DNA of 64,000 nucleotides from Stutzerimonas azotifigens DSM 17556 (GTDB taxonomy: Bacteria > Pseudomonadota > Gammaproteobacteria > Pseudomonadales > Pseudomonadaceae). Below the pieces are notes generated by a model. That model made no database searches, was not told where the DNA came from, and saw only the letters and a program-made list of their open reading frames with translations. Location: contig NZ_KE384408.1 in assembly GCF_000425625.1 (NCBI RefSeq), positions 236,382-300,381 on the forward strand, read 5' to 3'. Both the position numbers and the translations under genes were made by a program. Below, piece by piece: positions 1 through 8,237 of this stretch (the first letter of the stretch is position 1; the number at the start of each line of letters is the position of its first letter).

Positions 1-1
1 G

Positions 2-886
2 CACATGCCGGGCATGGATGGGTACACCGCGACTTCACTGATCCTCAAGCAGTACGCCCTGCCAGTAGTCGTACTCACTGCCAGTACGAACCTCTCCGAG
101 TCGGCAACCGCGATGCGGGCGCTGGAAGTCGGCGCGGTGGCGGTGCTGGAGAAACCGGCAGGCCCCGACGCGCCCGATTTCGATCAGCGTACCGATGAGT
201 TGTTGCGAACCCTGCGCGTCATGTCGCAGGTCAAGGTGGTTCGCCGCCCCCGATCGAGCGCGCAGCGCATCGTGCCGGCCCCCGCCGGGCGGATCGGCGC
301 GGCGATCGCAACGACGCCGAGGCTGGTGGCCATCGCCGCTTCCGCCGGCGGACCGGCAGCACTCAAGACGTTCCTCCAGCGTTTGCGGCCGAATCAACCC
401 TGGCCGTTGATCCTGGTACAGCACATCGCGCCCGGCTTCCTCGCGAGTTTCGCTCAATGGCTGGAAAGCGTCACGTCGATGTCGGTGCGTATTGCGAGTG
501 ATGGCGAAGTGCTACATCCTGGCGTCCTCTATTTGGCGCCAGAAGGCTGGCAGGCCGGAGTCGCCGGGAGTTGCCGGATGCGCCTGGAAAAATGCGGGCT
601 GGAGCAGACCTTTTGCCCGTCTGCGGACGATCTGTTTTTTTCGGTGGCCAAGGCGCTGGGCAAACAGGCCATTGGCATCCAGCTGTCGGGCATGGGCCGC
701 GACGGCGCCGCCGGTCTGAGCGAGCTTCGGCGGGCAGGCGCGATGACCCTGGTTCAGGATCCCGGCGATGCCGTCATCGATTCGATGCCGCGTGCAGCCA
801 TCGACCTGCAAGCCGCCTGCGAGGTTCTGCCCTCAGGAGGTATCGCCGAAATGATCAATTCGATAGCTGAGCAATTAGCGTCGTAA
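2..886 (+). CDS. cheB: CheB-type protein-glutamate methylesterase/deamidase (5' end outside window)
   Basis: The reading frame is open from the first bases, so the gene begins upstream of the window. What remains is the second half of a receiver domain (HMPGMDGYTA, where the phosphorylated Asp lies just upstream, then VVVLTAS and EKP) followed by a full CheB methylesterase domain. The catalytic triad is visible: Ser in AASAGGPAA, His in VQHIAPGF and Asp in SGMGRDGA. CheB removes methyl groups from chemoreceptors, or deamidates them, when its receiver is phosphorylated by a CheA kinase. The downstream gene starts 22 bases after the stop on the same strand, so the two are probably co-transcribed. 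This suggests that a chemosensory array cluster (cheA, cheR, cheW) lies to the left of the window. Confidence 0.95.
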   Translation, partial: HMPGMDGYTATSLILKQYALPVVVLTASTNLSESATAMRALEVGAVAVLEKPAGPDAPDFDQRTDELLRTLRVMSQVKVVRRPRSSAQRIVPAPAGRIGAAIATTPRLVAIAASAGGPAALKTFLQRLRPNQPWPLILVQHIAPGFLASFAQWLESVTSMSVRIASDGEVLHPGVLYLAPEGWQAGVAGSCRMRLEKCGLEQTFCPSADDLFFSVAKALGKQAIGIQLSGMGRDGAAGLSELRRAGAMTLVQDPGDAVIDSMPRAAIDLQAACEVLPSGGIAEMINSIAEQLAS

Positions 887-908
887 AGAGAAACGCCAGG
901 AATGCGTC

Positions 909-3900
909 ATGTACGATACCGCTGACATTCTGATCGTCGAGGACAGCCCCACACAGGCGCTCGAACTGCAATATCTGCTCGAAGCTGCCGGATGCCGGGT
1001 GCGTGTCGCCACCAATGGCATCGAGGCGCTGGCGCTGGTCGCCGAGCAGCCGCCGACCGTCGTGATCAGCGATATCGTCATGCCGGAGATGGATGGCTAT
1101 ACGCTTTGTCGGCATCTCAAGAACGACCCGAAAACCGCCAGTATTCCGCTGATCCTCGTCACTCACCTGAGCGACGCCCGAGACGTCGTCCATGGCCTGG
1201 CGTCGGGGGCGGACAACTTCATCGTCAAGCCCTATGACGAAAAGTACCTGATGTCGCGCATCCGCTATTTCCTGGTGAATCTGGAGTTGCGTACACGGGA
1301 ACGGATGCAGATGGGGGTCGAGATCCTGCTGGAGGGCGAGCGGCACTTCATTACCGCCGACCGCCAGCAGATCTTCGATCTGCTCATTTCCACCTATGAG
1401 CAGGGCATCCTGCTCAACCACCAGCTGCAAGGCAAGCATGACGAACTGGCACGGAGCAATCTGCTGCTCAACTGCCTGTTCGATTTCACCGCAGGGTTGA
1501 GCGATGCCAGGAGCGAGCAAGACGTGGTCGACGCCGCGCTGGCACATATCCTCGATTTTCCGGAGGCGAGCGGTGCCTGGCTGCTGCTGGCGGTCGCGGA
1601 GGAGGACGAGCGACAGTCGATACGGTTGGCGGGCGCGCGCGGATACGGTCTGGCGCAGATGTCGCAGCTTCTCCAGCGTTGTGCCGCGGACTGCCCGTGC
1701 GTGCAGGCTTGGCGTAATCGGCGTCTGTATTCGCCGGCGAACATGGCTTCTTGTCCGGCGCTGCAGGACCGTCCCGGTGGCAGTTCGCACGCCTGCATAC
1801 CGCTCATGCTCGGCGACATGACCATCGGCATGCTGAACGTGTTGCGCCACGACGGCGCGAACTGGGCGGAAGAGGCGCTGAACGCGCTGACCTCGATCGG
1901 CCAGCAGTTATCCATGGCGCTCGGGCGGGCGCGGCTGTTCGCCGGCATGGAGCAGCAGGTCAAGCTGCGCACTCTGGCGCTGGCCCGCAGCGAGTCGCTG
2001 CTGCGAGGTGTTCTCGAGAGTTTGCCCGTGGGCGTGGTGGTCGCCGATCAGCAAGGCCAGCTGGTGATGAGCAATGCGGAGAGTGCGCGCATCTGGAATG
2101 CCGGCGACGGGCTTCGCCAGAGCGACAAGGCCCGTTTGCAGGGCGTTTGGGCAGAAACCGGCGAACGGCTTGGCGAAGAGGACTGGCCGCTGCTTGTCGC
2201 CGCCCGGGAAGACAGGGCCTTGCGCAATCAGGTGATCGACGTCGAGGCTTTCGATGGGGAGCAGAAGACGATCCTGACCTCGGCGGTGCCCTTCCGCGAC
2301 GAGTCGGGGAAGGCGCTCGGATCGATCTCGGTGTTCCAGGACATCAGCCAGGAGCGCCGACGCAATATCGAAATGCGCATCCGCACCCGCGCGGTGGAAG
2401 CCAGTGTCAATGCGATCGTCATTACCGACAACCTGCAACCCGGCCAGCCGATCGTCTACGTCAACCCGGCTTTCGAGCGTATCAGCGGTTATACCAGTGA
2501 CGAGGTGCTGGGGAGGAACTGCCGCTTCCTGCAGGGCGAAGACAGGAATCAGGCCGCCCTGCTGGGTATCCGCGAGGCCCTGCGGACCGGAAAGGAAGGC
2601 TCCGCGGTCCTGCGCAATTTCCGTAAGGATGGCTCCGAATTCTGGAATGAACTGACGCTATCGCCGGTGGTGAACGACCGTGGCAAGGTCAGCCATTTCG
2701 TTGGCATCCTGCACGACATCACAGAGGCCAAGCGGTATCAGAGCGAACTCGAGCATCAGGCCAACCACGACGGGCTGACCGGGTTGGCCAACCGCAACCT
2801 GTTGAACGACCGCATCCAGCAGGCGATCGCCTTTGCCGAGCGCAATCAGGAGTCCTTTACGCTCGTCTTCATCGACCTGGATCGCTTCAAGGTGGTTAAT
2901 GACAGTCTCGGCCACAACGTCGGCGACCGTCTGCTGCAACTGATCGCCAGGCGCCTTCAGGCATGCACCCGGCAGACCGATACGCTCGCTCGGCTCGGCG
3001 GCGACGAGTTCGTCATTCTGCTGACCGATAGTGGCATGTGTGGCGAGCGGCTCGGCTGGCTCGAGCGCCTGCAGGAGCGCGTTGCCGAGCCCCTGGTGCT
3101 CGACGACCATGAACTGGTGGTCAGTTGCAGCATAGGCTTCAGCTGTTACCCGGAGAATGGACGGGATGTCGTTACGCTTCTGCGTAATGCCGACACGGCG
3201 ATGTACCGGGCGAAGAGCCTGGGGCGCAACCGTGTCTGTGCCTTCGCTCCGGAGATGAACGAACAGATACAGCGCCGCCTACTCCTGGAGAGGCAAATCC
3301 GCCATGCGCTGCACAATGCTGAATTCCGTGTGGTTTATCAGCCGCAGCTCGATCTGGCCTGCGGACGGCTGTGTGGCTTCGAGGCGCTGGTGCGCTGGCA
3401 GCGCGAGGGCCAGGTGGTCGCGCCGGATGAATTCATCCCGCTGGCTGAGGAAACCGGGCTGATCGTGGGCATAGACTTCTTCGTACTCGACGCTGTGTGC
3501 CGGCAGCTCAAGCTTTGGGAAGGCGTGATGCAGGGCGTTGGGATGGCGGTGAACATCTCGGCGCTCACGCTGATGGATGCGGATTTCGTCGAACGGGTCC
3601 AGCGCACGCTAAGCCTGCACCAGGTGACACCAGGTCTGCTCAAGCTCGAGGTGACCGAAACCTCCCTCATGGCCGATGCCAATCAGGTGCTGGAGAAGAT
3701 GACCGCGTTATGCGAGCTCGGCATCCAATTTTCCATCGATGACTTCGGCACTGGCTATTCATCGCTCGGCTACCTCAAGCGCTTTCCCTTCAGCCAGTTG
3801 AAGATCGACCGGAGTTTCATCAACGAAGTGCATCTGGATCCTGACAGTGCGTCACTGACACGCTCGATGATTTCCATCGGTCACGACCTGGGTATCAAGG

Positions 3901-4511
3901 TCATCGCCGAGGGCGTGGAGACCGCGGAGGAGCTGGGCTTTCTCCAGCGCGCCGGTTGCGACGAACTGCAAGGGTTCTATTATTCCCGCCCTCTGCCGCC
4001 CGAGCAGTGCATGGCCTTCGTCTCCAGCCAGTCGAACCTGCGTCTGCCCCTGCACATGCTGGCCGAGCATGAACGCTACCTGCTGCTGGTCGACGACGAG
4101 CGAAGCATTCTCAATGCGCTGCAGCGCGAGCTGCGTCTGGAGAACTACCGGATATTGACCGCCACCTGCCCGCGCACGGCGCTGTCGCTGCTGGCGTCCT
4201 ATCCGGTGGATGTGGTGCTGACCGACCTTCGGCTACACCAGATGGGCGGAGTGGAGCTGCTCAGGCAGATCAGGGTTCTCTACCCGGATGTCATTCGTGT
4301 CGTGCTGAGTGCCTCCACCGAGGTCAGCCACATCCTCAAGGCGGTCAATGAAGGTGTGATCTACCGCTTCATCACCAAGCCCTGGGAGGTCGAGGATTTG
4401 CGTGTGCAGCTTCGCGAAGCGTTCAGACAGCGCGAGCTGGTTCGGGACAACATGCGCATGCGGCTGCAACTGGAAGGCAACCTGCCGGGCTCGATGCAGC
4501 ATAACGCCTGA
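909..4511 (+). CDS. REC-GAF-PAS-LOV-like PAS-GGDEF-EAL-REC cyclic-di-GMP protein, 1200 aa
   Basis: Domains in order are a receiver (about residues 1-122, acceptor Asp55), a GAF domain (about 180-335), a PAS domain (about 357-475) and a LOV-like PAS domain (about 490-610). A GGDEF domain follows (intact GGDEF at 697-701), then an EAL domain (EAL at 825-827, with DDFGTGYSS and IAEGVET also present) and a C-terminal receiver (acceptor Asp1106). Both the cyclase and the phosphodiesterase signature residues are present, so either activity is possible. The LOV-like domain carries the flavin-site motif GRNCRFLQ with Cys538, but has Leu where LOV domains have the adduct-sensing Gln (HFVGIL). The ATG start follows AGGA by about eight bases. 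The gene lies just after cheB and converges, 64 bases apart, with another gene of nearly the same layout. Confidence 0.93.
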   Translation: MYDTADILIVEDSPTQALELQYLLEAAGCRVRVATNGIEALALVAEQPPTVVISDIVMPEMDGYTLCRHLKNDPKTASIPLILVTHLSDARDVVHGLASGADNFIVKPYDEKYLMSRIRYFLVNLELRTRERMQMGVEILLEGERHFITADRQQIFDLLISTYEQGILLNHQLQGKHDELARSNLLLNCLFDFTAGLSDARSEQDVVDAALAHILDFPEASGAWLLLAVAEEDERQSIRLAGARGYGLAQMSQLLQRCAADCPCVQAWRNRRLYSPANMASCPALQDRPGGSSHACIPLMLGDMTIGMLNVLRHDGANWAEEALNALTSIGQQLSMALGRARLFAGMEQQVKLRTLALARSESLLRGVLESLPVGVVVADQQGQLVMSNAESARIWNAGDGLRQSDKARLQGVWAETGERLGEEDWPLLVAAREDRALRNQVIDVEAFDGEQKTILTSAVPFRDESGKALGSISVFQDISQERRRNIEMRIRTRAVEASVNAIVITDNLQPGQPIVYVNPAFERISGYTSDEVLGRNCRFLQGEDRNQAALLGIREALRTGKEGSAVLRNFRKDGSEFWNELTLSPVVNDRGKVSHFVGILHDITEAKRYQSELEHQANHDGLTGLANRNLLNDRIQQAIAFAERNQESFTLVFIDLDRFKVVNDSLGHNVGDRLLQLIARRLQACTRQTDTLARLGGDEFVILLTDSGMCGERLGWLERLQERVAEPLVLDDHELVVSCSIGFSCYPENGRDVVTLLRNADTAMYRAKSLGRNRVCAFAPEMNEQIQRRLLLERQIRHALHNAEFRVVYQPQLDLACGRLCGFEALVRWQREGQVVAPDEFIPLAEETGLIVGIDFFVLDAVCRQLKLWEGVMQGVGMAVNISALTLMDADFVERVQRTLSLHQVTPGLLKLEVTETSLMADANQVLEKMTALCELGIQFSIDDFGTGYSSLGYLKRFPFSQLKIDRSFINEVHLDPDSASLTRSMISIGHDLGIKVIAEGVETAEELGFLQRAGCDELQGFYYSRPLPPEQCMAFVSSQSNLRLPLHMLAEHERYLLLVDDERSILNALQRELRLENYRILTATCPRTALSLLASYPVDVVLTDLRLHQMGGVELLRQIRVLYPDVIRVVLSASTEVSHILKAVNEGVIYRFITKPWEVEDLRVQLREAFRQRELVRDNMRMRLQLEGNLPGSMQHNA

Positions 4512-4575
4512 TCGCCGCCGCGGTGCCGCGCAAAGCCCCCTGGCAAGCGAGGAGAGCGGTCGGGACGCCCCGGCC

Positions 4576-7500
4576 TCAGGGCTCCCGGCTCTGTGCCGCG
4601 ACGTATTCACGGAACGCCTGGGCGATGTGCAGCCTGAGCTGCTCGTCGTCCCATGGTTTGGTCAGGAACTTGTAGATCGAGCCTTCGTTGATGGCGTTCG
4701 TCACCGATTTCAGGTCGGTGTAACCGGACAACACCATGCGCACGGTCTCGGGATACAGGTCCTTCACCCGGCTGAGGAACTCGGTACCGTTCATTTCCGG
4801 CATGCGCTGGTCGGAGAGGATGACCTGCACATCGTGCTTGGCCAGCAGCTCGAAGGCGTCCTGTGCACGGGTGGCGATGAGAATCCGGTAGCCGTCACGG
4901 CGTAGAACCCGGGCGAGGGCGCGAAGAATGTTTTCCTCGTCGTCGAGCAACAAGAGCGTCTGGATCTGGTTCCCCTGCTCCAGTTTCGCCAGTGCAGGTT
5001 CGCATACCAGCAAACGCGAGCGCAGGAAACTCTCGAGTTCGGCATAGGGCATCGGCCTGGCAAAGTAATAGCCCTGAAATTCGTCACAGTGACTTTTCTT
5101 CAGGAAGGCAAGCTGCGGTTCGGTTTCCACACCCTCGGCGATTACCGTGAGCCTCAGGTGATGGGCCATGGAGATGATGCCCTGGGTAATTGCCGCATCG
5201 TGATGATCGCTGATAATTTCCTTGATGAAGGAGCGGTCGATCTTCACCTTGTCGATCGGCAGGCGCTTGAGGTAGCTGAGACTCGAATATCCGGTGCCGA
5301 AGTCGTCGATGGCGATCCTGACGCCCAGCTGCTTGAGCTGATGCATGGTTTCGATGGCACGCTCCGGGTTGTTCATCAGTACCGTCTCGGTGAGTTCCAG
5401 CTCGAGTGTCTGGGCGCTGATTTCGTGCTTGTGCAGGGCCGCCCGGATGCTTTCGACGAAATTGCTGCGCTGGAAATGCGTCGGCGAAATATTGATTGCG
5501 ATCGTCGGGCCGCTCATACCTTGCGCTCCGAGCTGACGGATCTGCCGGCAGGCCGTGTCGAGTACCCACAGGCTCAGCGGAATGATCTGCCCGGTGTCCT
5601 CGGCGATCGGTACGAATTTGTCCGGCTGGATCAGGCCCCGCTCCGGGTGCTGCCAGCGCAGCAGGGCCTCCAGGCCGATGATGCGGCCGCTGCGACCGTC
5701 GATCTGCGGCTGGTAGTGCAGGATGAACGTCTGGTTCTCGATGGCCTTCTGAAGCTCGTTGCGCAGTGTGACGCTTTCATTGACCCGCCGATCGAGATCA
5801 TGGGTGTACCACTGGTAATTGTTGCGCCCCTCCTGCTTGGCCTTGTACATGGCCAGGTCGGCCTGCTGGATGAGCTGCAACGGCTGGTCAGTGTGTCCGT
5901 CGCTGAGGGTGATACCGATACTCGCGGTGACATGCAGGTCGATGCCCTGCACGCGATACGGCTGGGCAATGCTGCTGATCAGGCGTTCGGCTACCTGCAA
6001 CACGTCCGCTTCGCGGGCCAGGTCGGGCAAGACCACGACAAACTCGTCCCCCCCCATGCGTGCCACCGTGTCCCCGGGCCGAACCTGTTGGCTCATGCGC
6101 TGCGCGACCTCGACCAGCAACCGGTCGCCGAAATGGTGGTCGATCGAGTCGTTGATCGGTTTGAACCCATCGAGGTCGATATACATCACCGCGAGGTTGC
6201 GATTGTAGCGCTGACTGATCTGGCACCCTTGCAGCAGGCGGTCCTCGAGCAGGGAGCGATTCGGCAAGCCGGTCAGGGAATCGTGCCCGGCGTTGAAGCT
6301 GAGTTCGCTCTCATAGCGCTTCTGCTCGCTGATATCGTTCAGCACGCCGACGAAATGGGTGATCCTGCCGGAGCCGCTGAATACCGGCGATATGTATAGA
6401 TCGTTCCAGAAGGGCGTGCCGTCCTTGCGGTAGTTGCGCAATACCAGATGCACTTCCCGCTCCTGGGGCAGGCTCTGGCGGATATCTTCGAGCCCTCGCT
6501 GTTCGCGGTCGGCCGCCTGCAGGAAGCGGCAGTTGCGACCCAGCACTTCCGTTTCCGCGTAGCCGGTGATCCGCTCGAAAGCGGGGTTGGTGTAGATGAT
6601 GGGGTGATCGGGTGCGAGTGCGTCCGTGATCACCACGCCATTGAAACTGGCTTCCAGGCTGCGCTTGAGCAGGCGCAACTGCTCTTCCGACGCTTTGCGC
6701 TCGGTAATGTCGCGTAGCGACAGCAGGCTCGCCTGGCGCCCCTCCCAGTCGGTCTCCGACAGATGGATTTCCACCTGTACGTGCTCGCCGTCAGGCGTCG
6801 GGATGCTCCATTCGTAGAGATTGCCGCTCCCCTGGGGCAACTCGAGCCGTTGTTGTCGAAGCGCCTGCTGACCGGCACGAAACAGACTTTCGGCAGCGGG
6901 GTTGGCGTAGTGGATGGTGCCCAGGCCATCCACTACCAGTACCGCGTCGCGCGTATCGTCGAGCAGCTTGCGGAAGCTTCTTTCGCGTTGTCTGGCTTCC
7001 AGTCTGGCTCTTTCCTTCTCGGTGGCATCGGTGGCCAGTACCAGTCGGCAGGGCTGATTGTCGAAGTCGATGTCGTGCGCCAGGACCTCGGCGAAGATTT
7101 CGTTACCGTTCTTGTGGCGATATTTCCAAATGCCGATATTGGGCTGGGAAATCGACGACGGATGTGAAGGGGCCAGGCAGGCGAGAAAGCGGGCCTGTTC
7201 TTCGGGGCCTCGGATGTCCAGTTGCGTCTTTCGCAATAACTCGTCTTTCGGATGGCCAAAAAAGCTAACGGCCGCCTCGTTCACCGCGAGAAAGCACAGC
7301 GTTTCCTTGCTGAACACCCACATGGGTTCGGGGTTGGATTCGAACAGCAGCCGGTAGCGCATCTCGCTGTCGGCCAGGCGGAGAGTGGCCTGGTGCCTCT
7401 CCACCGCGTACCGAATGCTGCGCACCAACTGGTGGCTATCGAACTGCCCCTTGACCAGATAATCCGCCGCTCCCAGTTCGATGGCACTGGCATCCAGCCG

Positions 7501-7782
7501 GGCGTCTCCCTGGCCGGTGAGCAGGATGAAGGGCTTGTTGACGCCGGCTTTCAGTGCCTGGCCGATGAGTTCCAGCCCCGACTCGAGGCCCAGCCGGTAA
7601 TCCACCAGGTACAGGTCGTGAGCCTGGCTCACGACGGTTTCCAACGCCTGCGTATATTCGCTCTGCCATTCCAGCTCGAAGGCCTGGCTGCTGGCCTGAC
7701 GCAACAGAGCCCGGGTGATGAAAAAATCGTCTTCGTCGTCATCGATCAGCAACAGGCGCAACATGCGGGCAGCTGGACTCAT
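4576..7782 (-). CDS. REC-PAS-PAS-LOV-like PAS-GGDEF-EAL-REC cyclic-di-GMP protein, 1068 aa
   Basis: This is the last gene of the minus-strand signalling operon, and its ATG overlaps the stop of the upstream receiver gene (ATGA). Domains in order are a receiver (about 1-130, Asp61), a PAS domain (about 145-255), a second PAS (about 270-375) and a LOV-like PAS (about 385-495; GRNCRFLQ with Cys418, HFVGVL instead of a Gln ending). These are followed by GGDEF (577-581, intact), EAL (705-707, with DDFGTGYSS and IAEGVET) and a C-terminal receiver (Asp991) ending in the IYKFLTKPW type of beta5 loop. It could make or degrade c-di-GMP under dual phosphorylation control. It shares its order of output domains and both terminal receivers with the convergent 1200-residue protein, which suggests duplication. 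Confidence 0.93.
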   Translation of the reverse strand: MSPAARMLRLLLIDDDEDDFFITRALLRQASSQAFELEWQSEYTQALETVVSQAHDLYLVDYRLGLESGLELIGQALKAGVNKPFILLTGQGDARLDASAIELGAADYLVKGQFDSHQLVRSIRYAVERHQATLRLADSEMRYRLLFESNPEPMWVFSKETLCFLAVNEAAVSFFGHPKDELLRKTQLDIRGPEEQARFLACLAPSHPSSISQPNIGIWKYRHKNGNEIFAEVLAHDIDFDNQPCRLVLATDATEKERARLEARQRERSFRKLLDDTRDAVLVVDGLGTIHYANPAAESLFRAGQQALRQQRLELPQGSGNLYEWSIPTPDGEHVQVEIHLSETDWEGRQASLLSLRDITERKASEEQLRLLKRSLEASFNGVVITDALAPDHPIIYTNPAFERITGYAETEVLGRNCRFLQAADREQRGLEDIRQSLPQEREVHLVLRNYRKDGTPFWNDLYISPVFSGSGRITHFVGVLNDISEQKRYESELSFNAGHDSLTGLPNRSLLEDRLLQGCQISQRYNRNLAVMYIDLDGFKPINDSIDHHFGDRLLVEVAQRMSQQVRPGDTVARMGGDEFVVVLPDLAREADVLQVAERLISSIAQPYRVQGIDLHVTASIGITLSDGHTDQPLQLIQQADLAMYKAKQEGRNNYQWYTHDLDRRVNESVTLRNELQKAIENQTFILHYQPQIDGRSGRIIGLEALLRWQHPERGLIQPDKFVPIAEDTGQIIPLSLWVLDTACRQIRQLGAQGMSGPTIAINISPTHFQRSNFVESIRAALHKHEISAQTLELELTETVLMNNPERAIETMHQLKQLGVRIAIDDFGTGYSSLSYLKRLPIDKVKIDRSFIKEIISDHHDAAITQGIISMAHHLRLTVIAEGVETEPQLAFLKKSHCDEFQGYYFARPMPYAELESFLRSRLLVCEPALAKLEQGNQIQTLLLLDDEENILRALARVLRRDGYRILIATRAQDAFELLAKHDVQVILSDQRMPEMNGTEFLSRVKDLYPETVRMVLSGYTDLKSVTNAINEGSIYKFLTKPWDDEQLRLHIAQAFREYVAAQSREP

Positions 7783-8237
7783 GCTTGGCTCCCATTGCCT
7801 GGCAGTTTGACGGTCCCCAGCCAGTAGCGGCCGAGCACTTTCACCACATCGAGCAGCCCGTTGAAGCTGGCCGGCTTGGTGATGAAGGAATTGCTGCCGA
7901 GGCGGTAGCTGCCGACGATGTCTTCGTCGGCGGAAGTGGTGCTCATTACCACCACCGGTATGGCACGCAGCTGTGCGTCCGACTTGATTTCGATCAGCGC
8001 TTCGCGCCCGTCCTTCAGTGGCATGTTGAGGTCCAGAAGAATGAGGCCAGGCAAAGGATATTGTCGTTGGTCGTCATAGGGGGGATGCTGCCGAAGATAG
8101 TCCAGCAGCTCTTGGCCGTTATGCACGAAACGGACGGGATTGGTGATCCCGCACTCCCTGAATGCTTCGCGTACCAACAGACAATCGTCCGGATCATCGT
8201 CGGCGATCAACACGTGCATGGGCTGCCGTTCAGTCAT
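7779..8237 (-). CDS. Single-domain response regulator, Rcp1-like
   Basis: The product is a CheY-like receiver of about 152 residues with the acidic pocket ADDDPDD, an acceptor Asp in LILLDLNMP, and the STTSADED and ITKPASF segments typical of the Rcp1 group. Rcp1-type receivers are phosphorylated by phytochrome-type kinases carrying an SHDLQEPLR H-box, and the upstream kinase has exactly that motif, so the two are very likely partners. A TTG at 8243 is possible, but the ATG at 8237 is preferred because it forms the ATGA overlap with the upstream stop. The stop in turn overlaps the start of the GGDEF-EAL gene downstream. It has no output domain, so it probably relays phosphate or binds a target protein. 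Confidence 0.92.
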   Translation of the reverse strand: MTERQPMHVLIADDDPDDCLLVREAFRECGITNPVRFVHNGQELLDYLRQHPPYDDQRQYPLPGLILLDLNMPLKDGREALIEIKSDAQLRAIPVVVMSTTSADEDIVGSYRLGSNSFITKPASFNGLLDVVKVLGRYWLGTVKLPGNGSQA

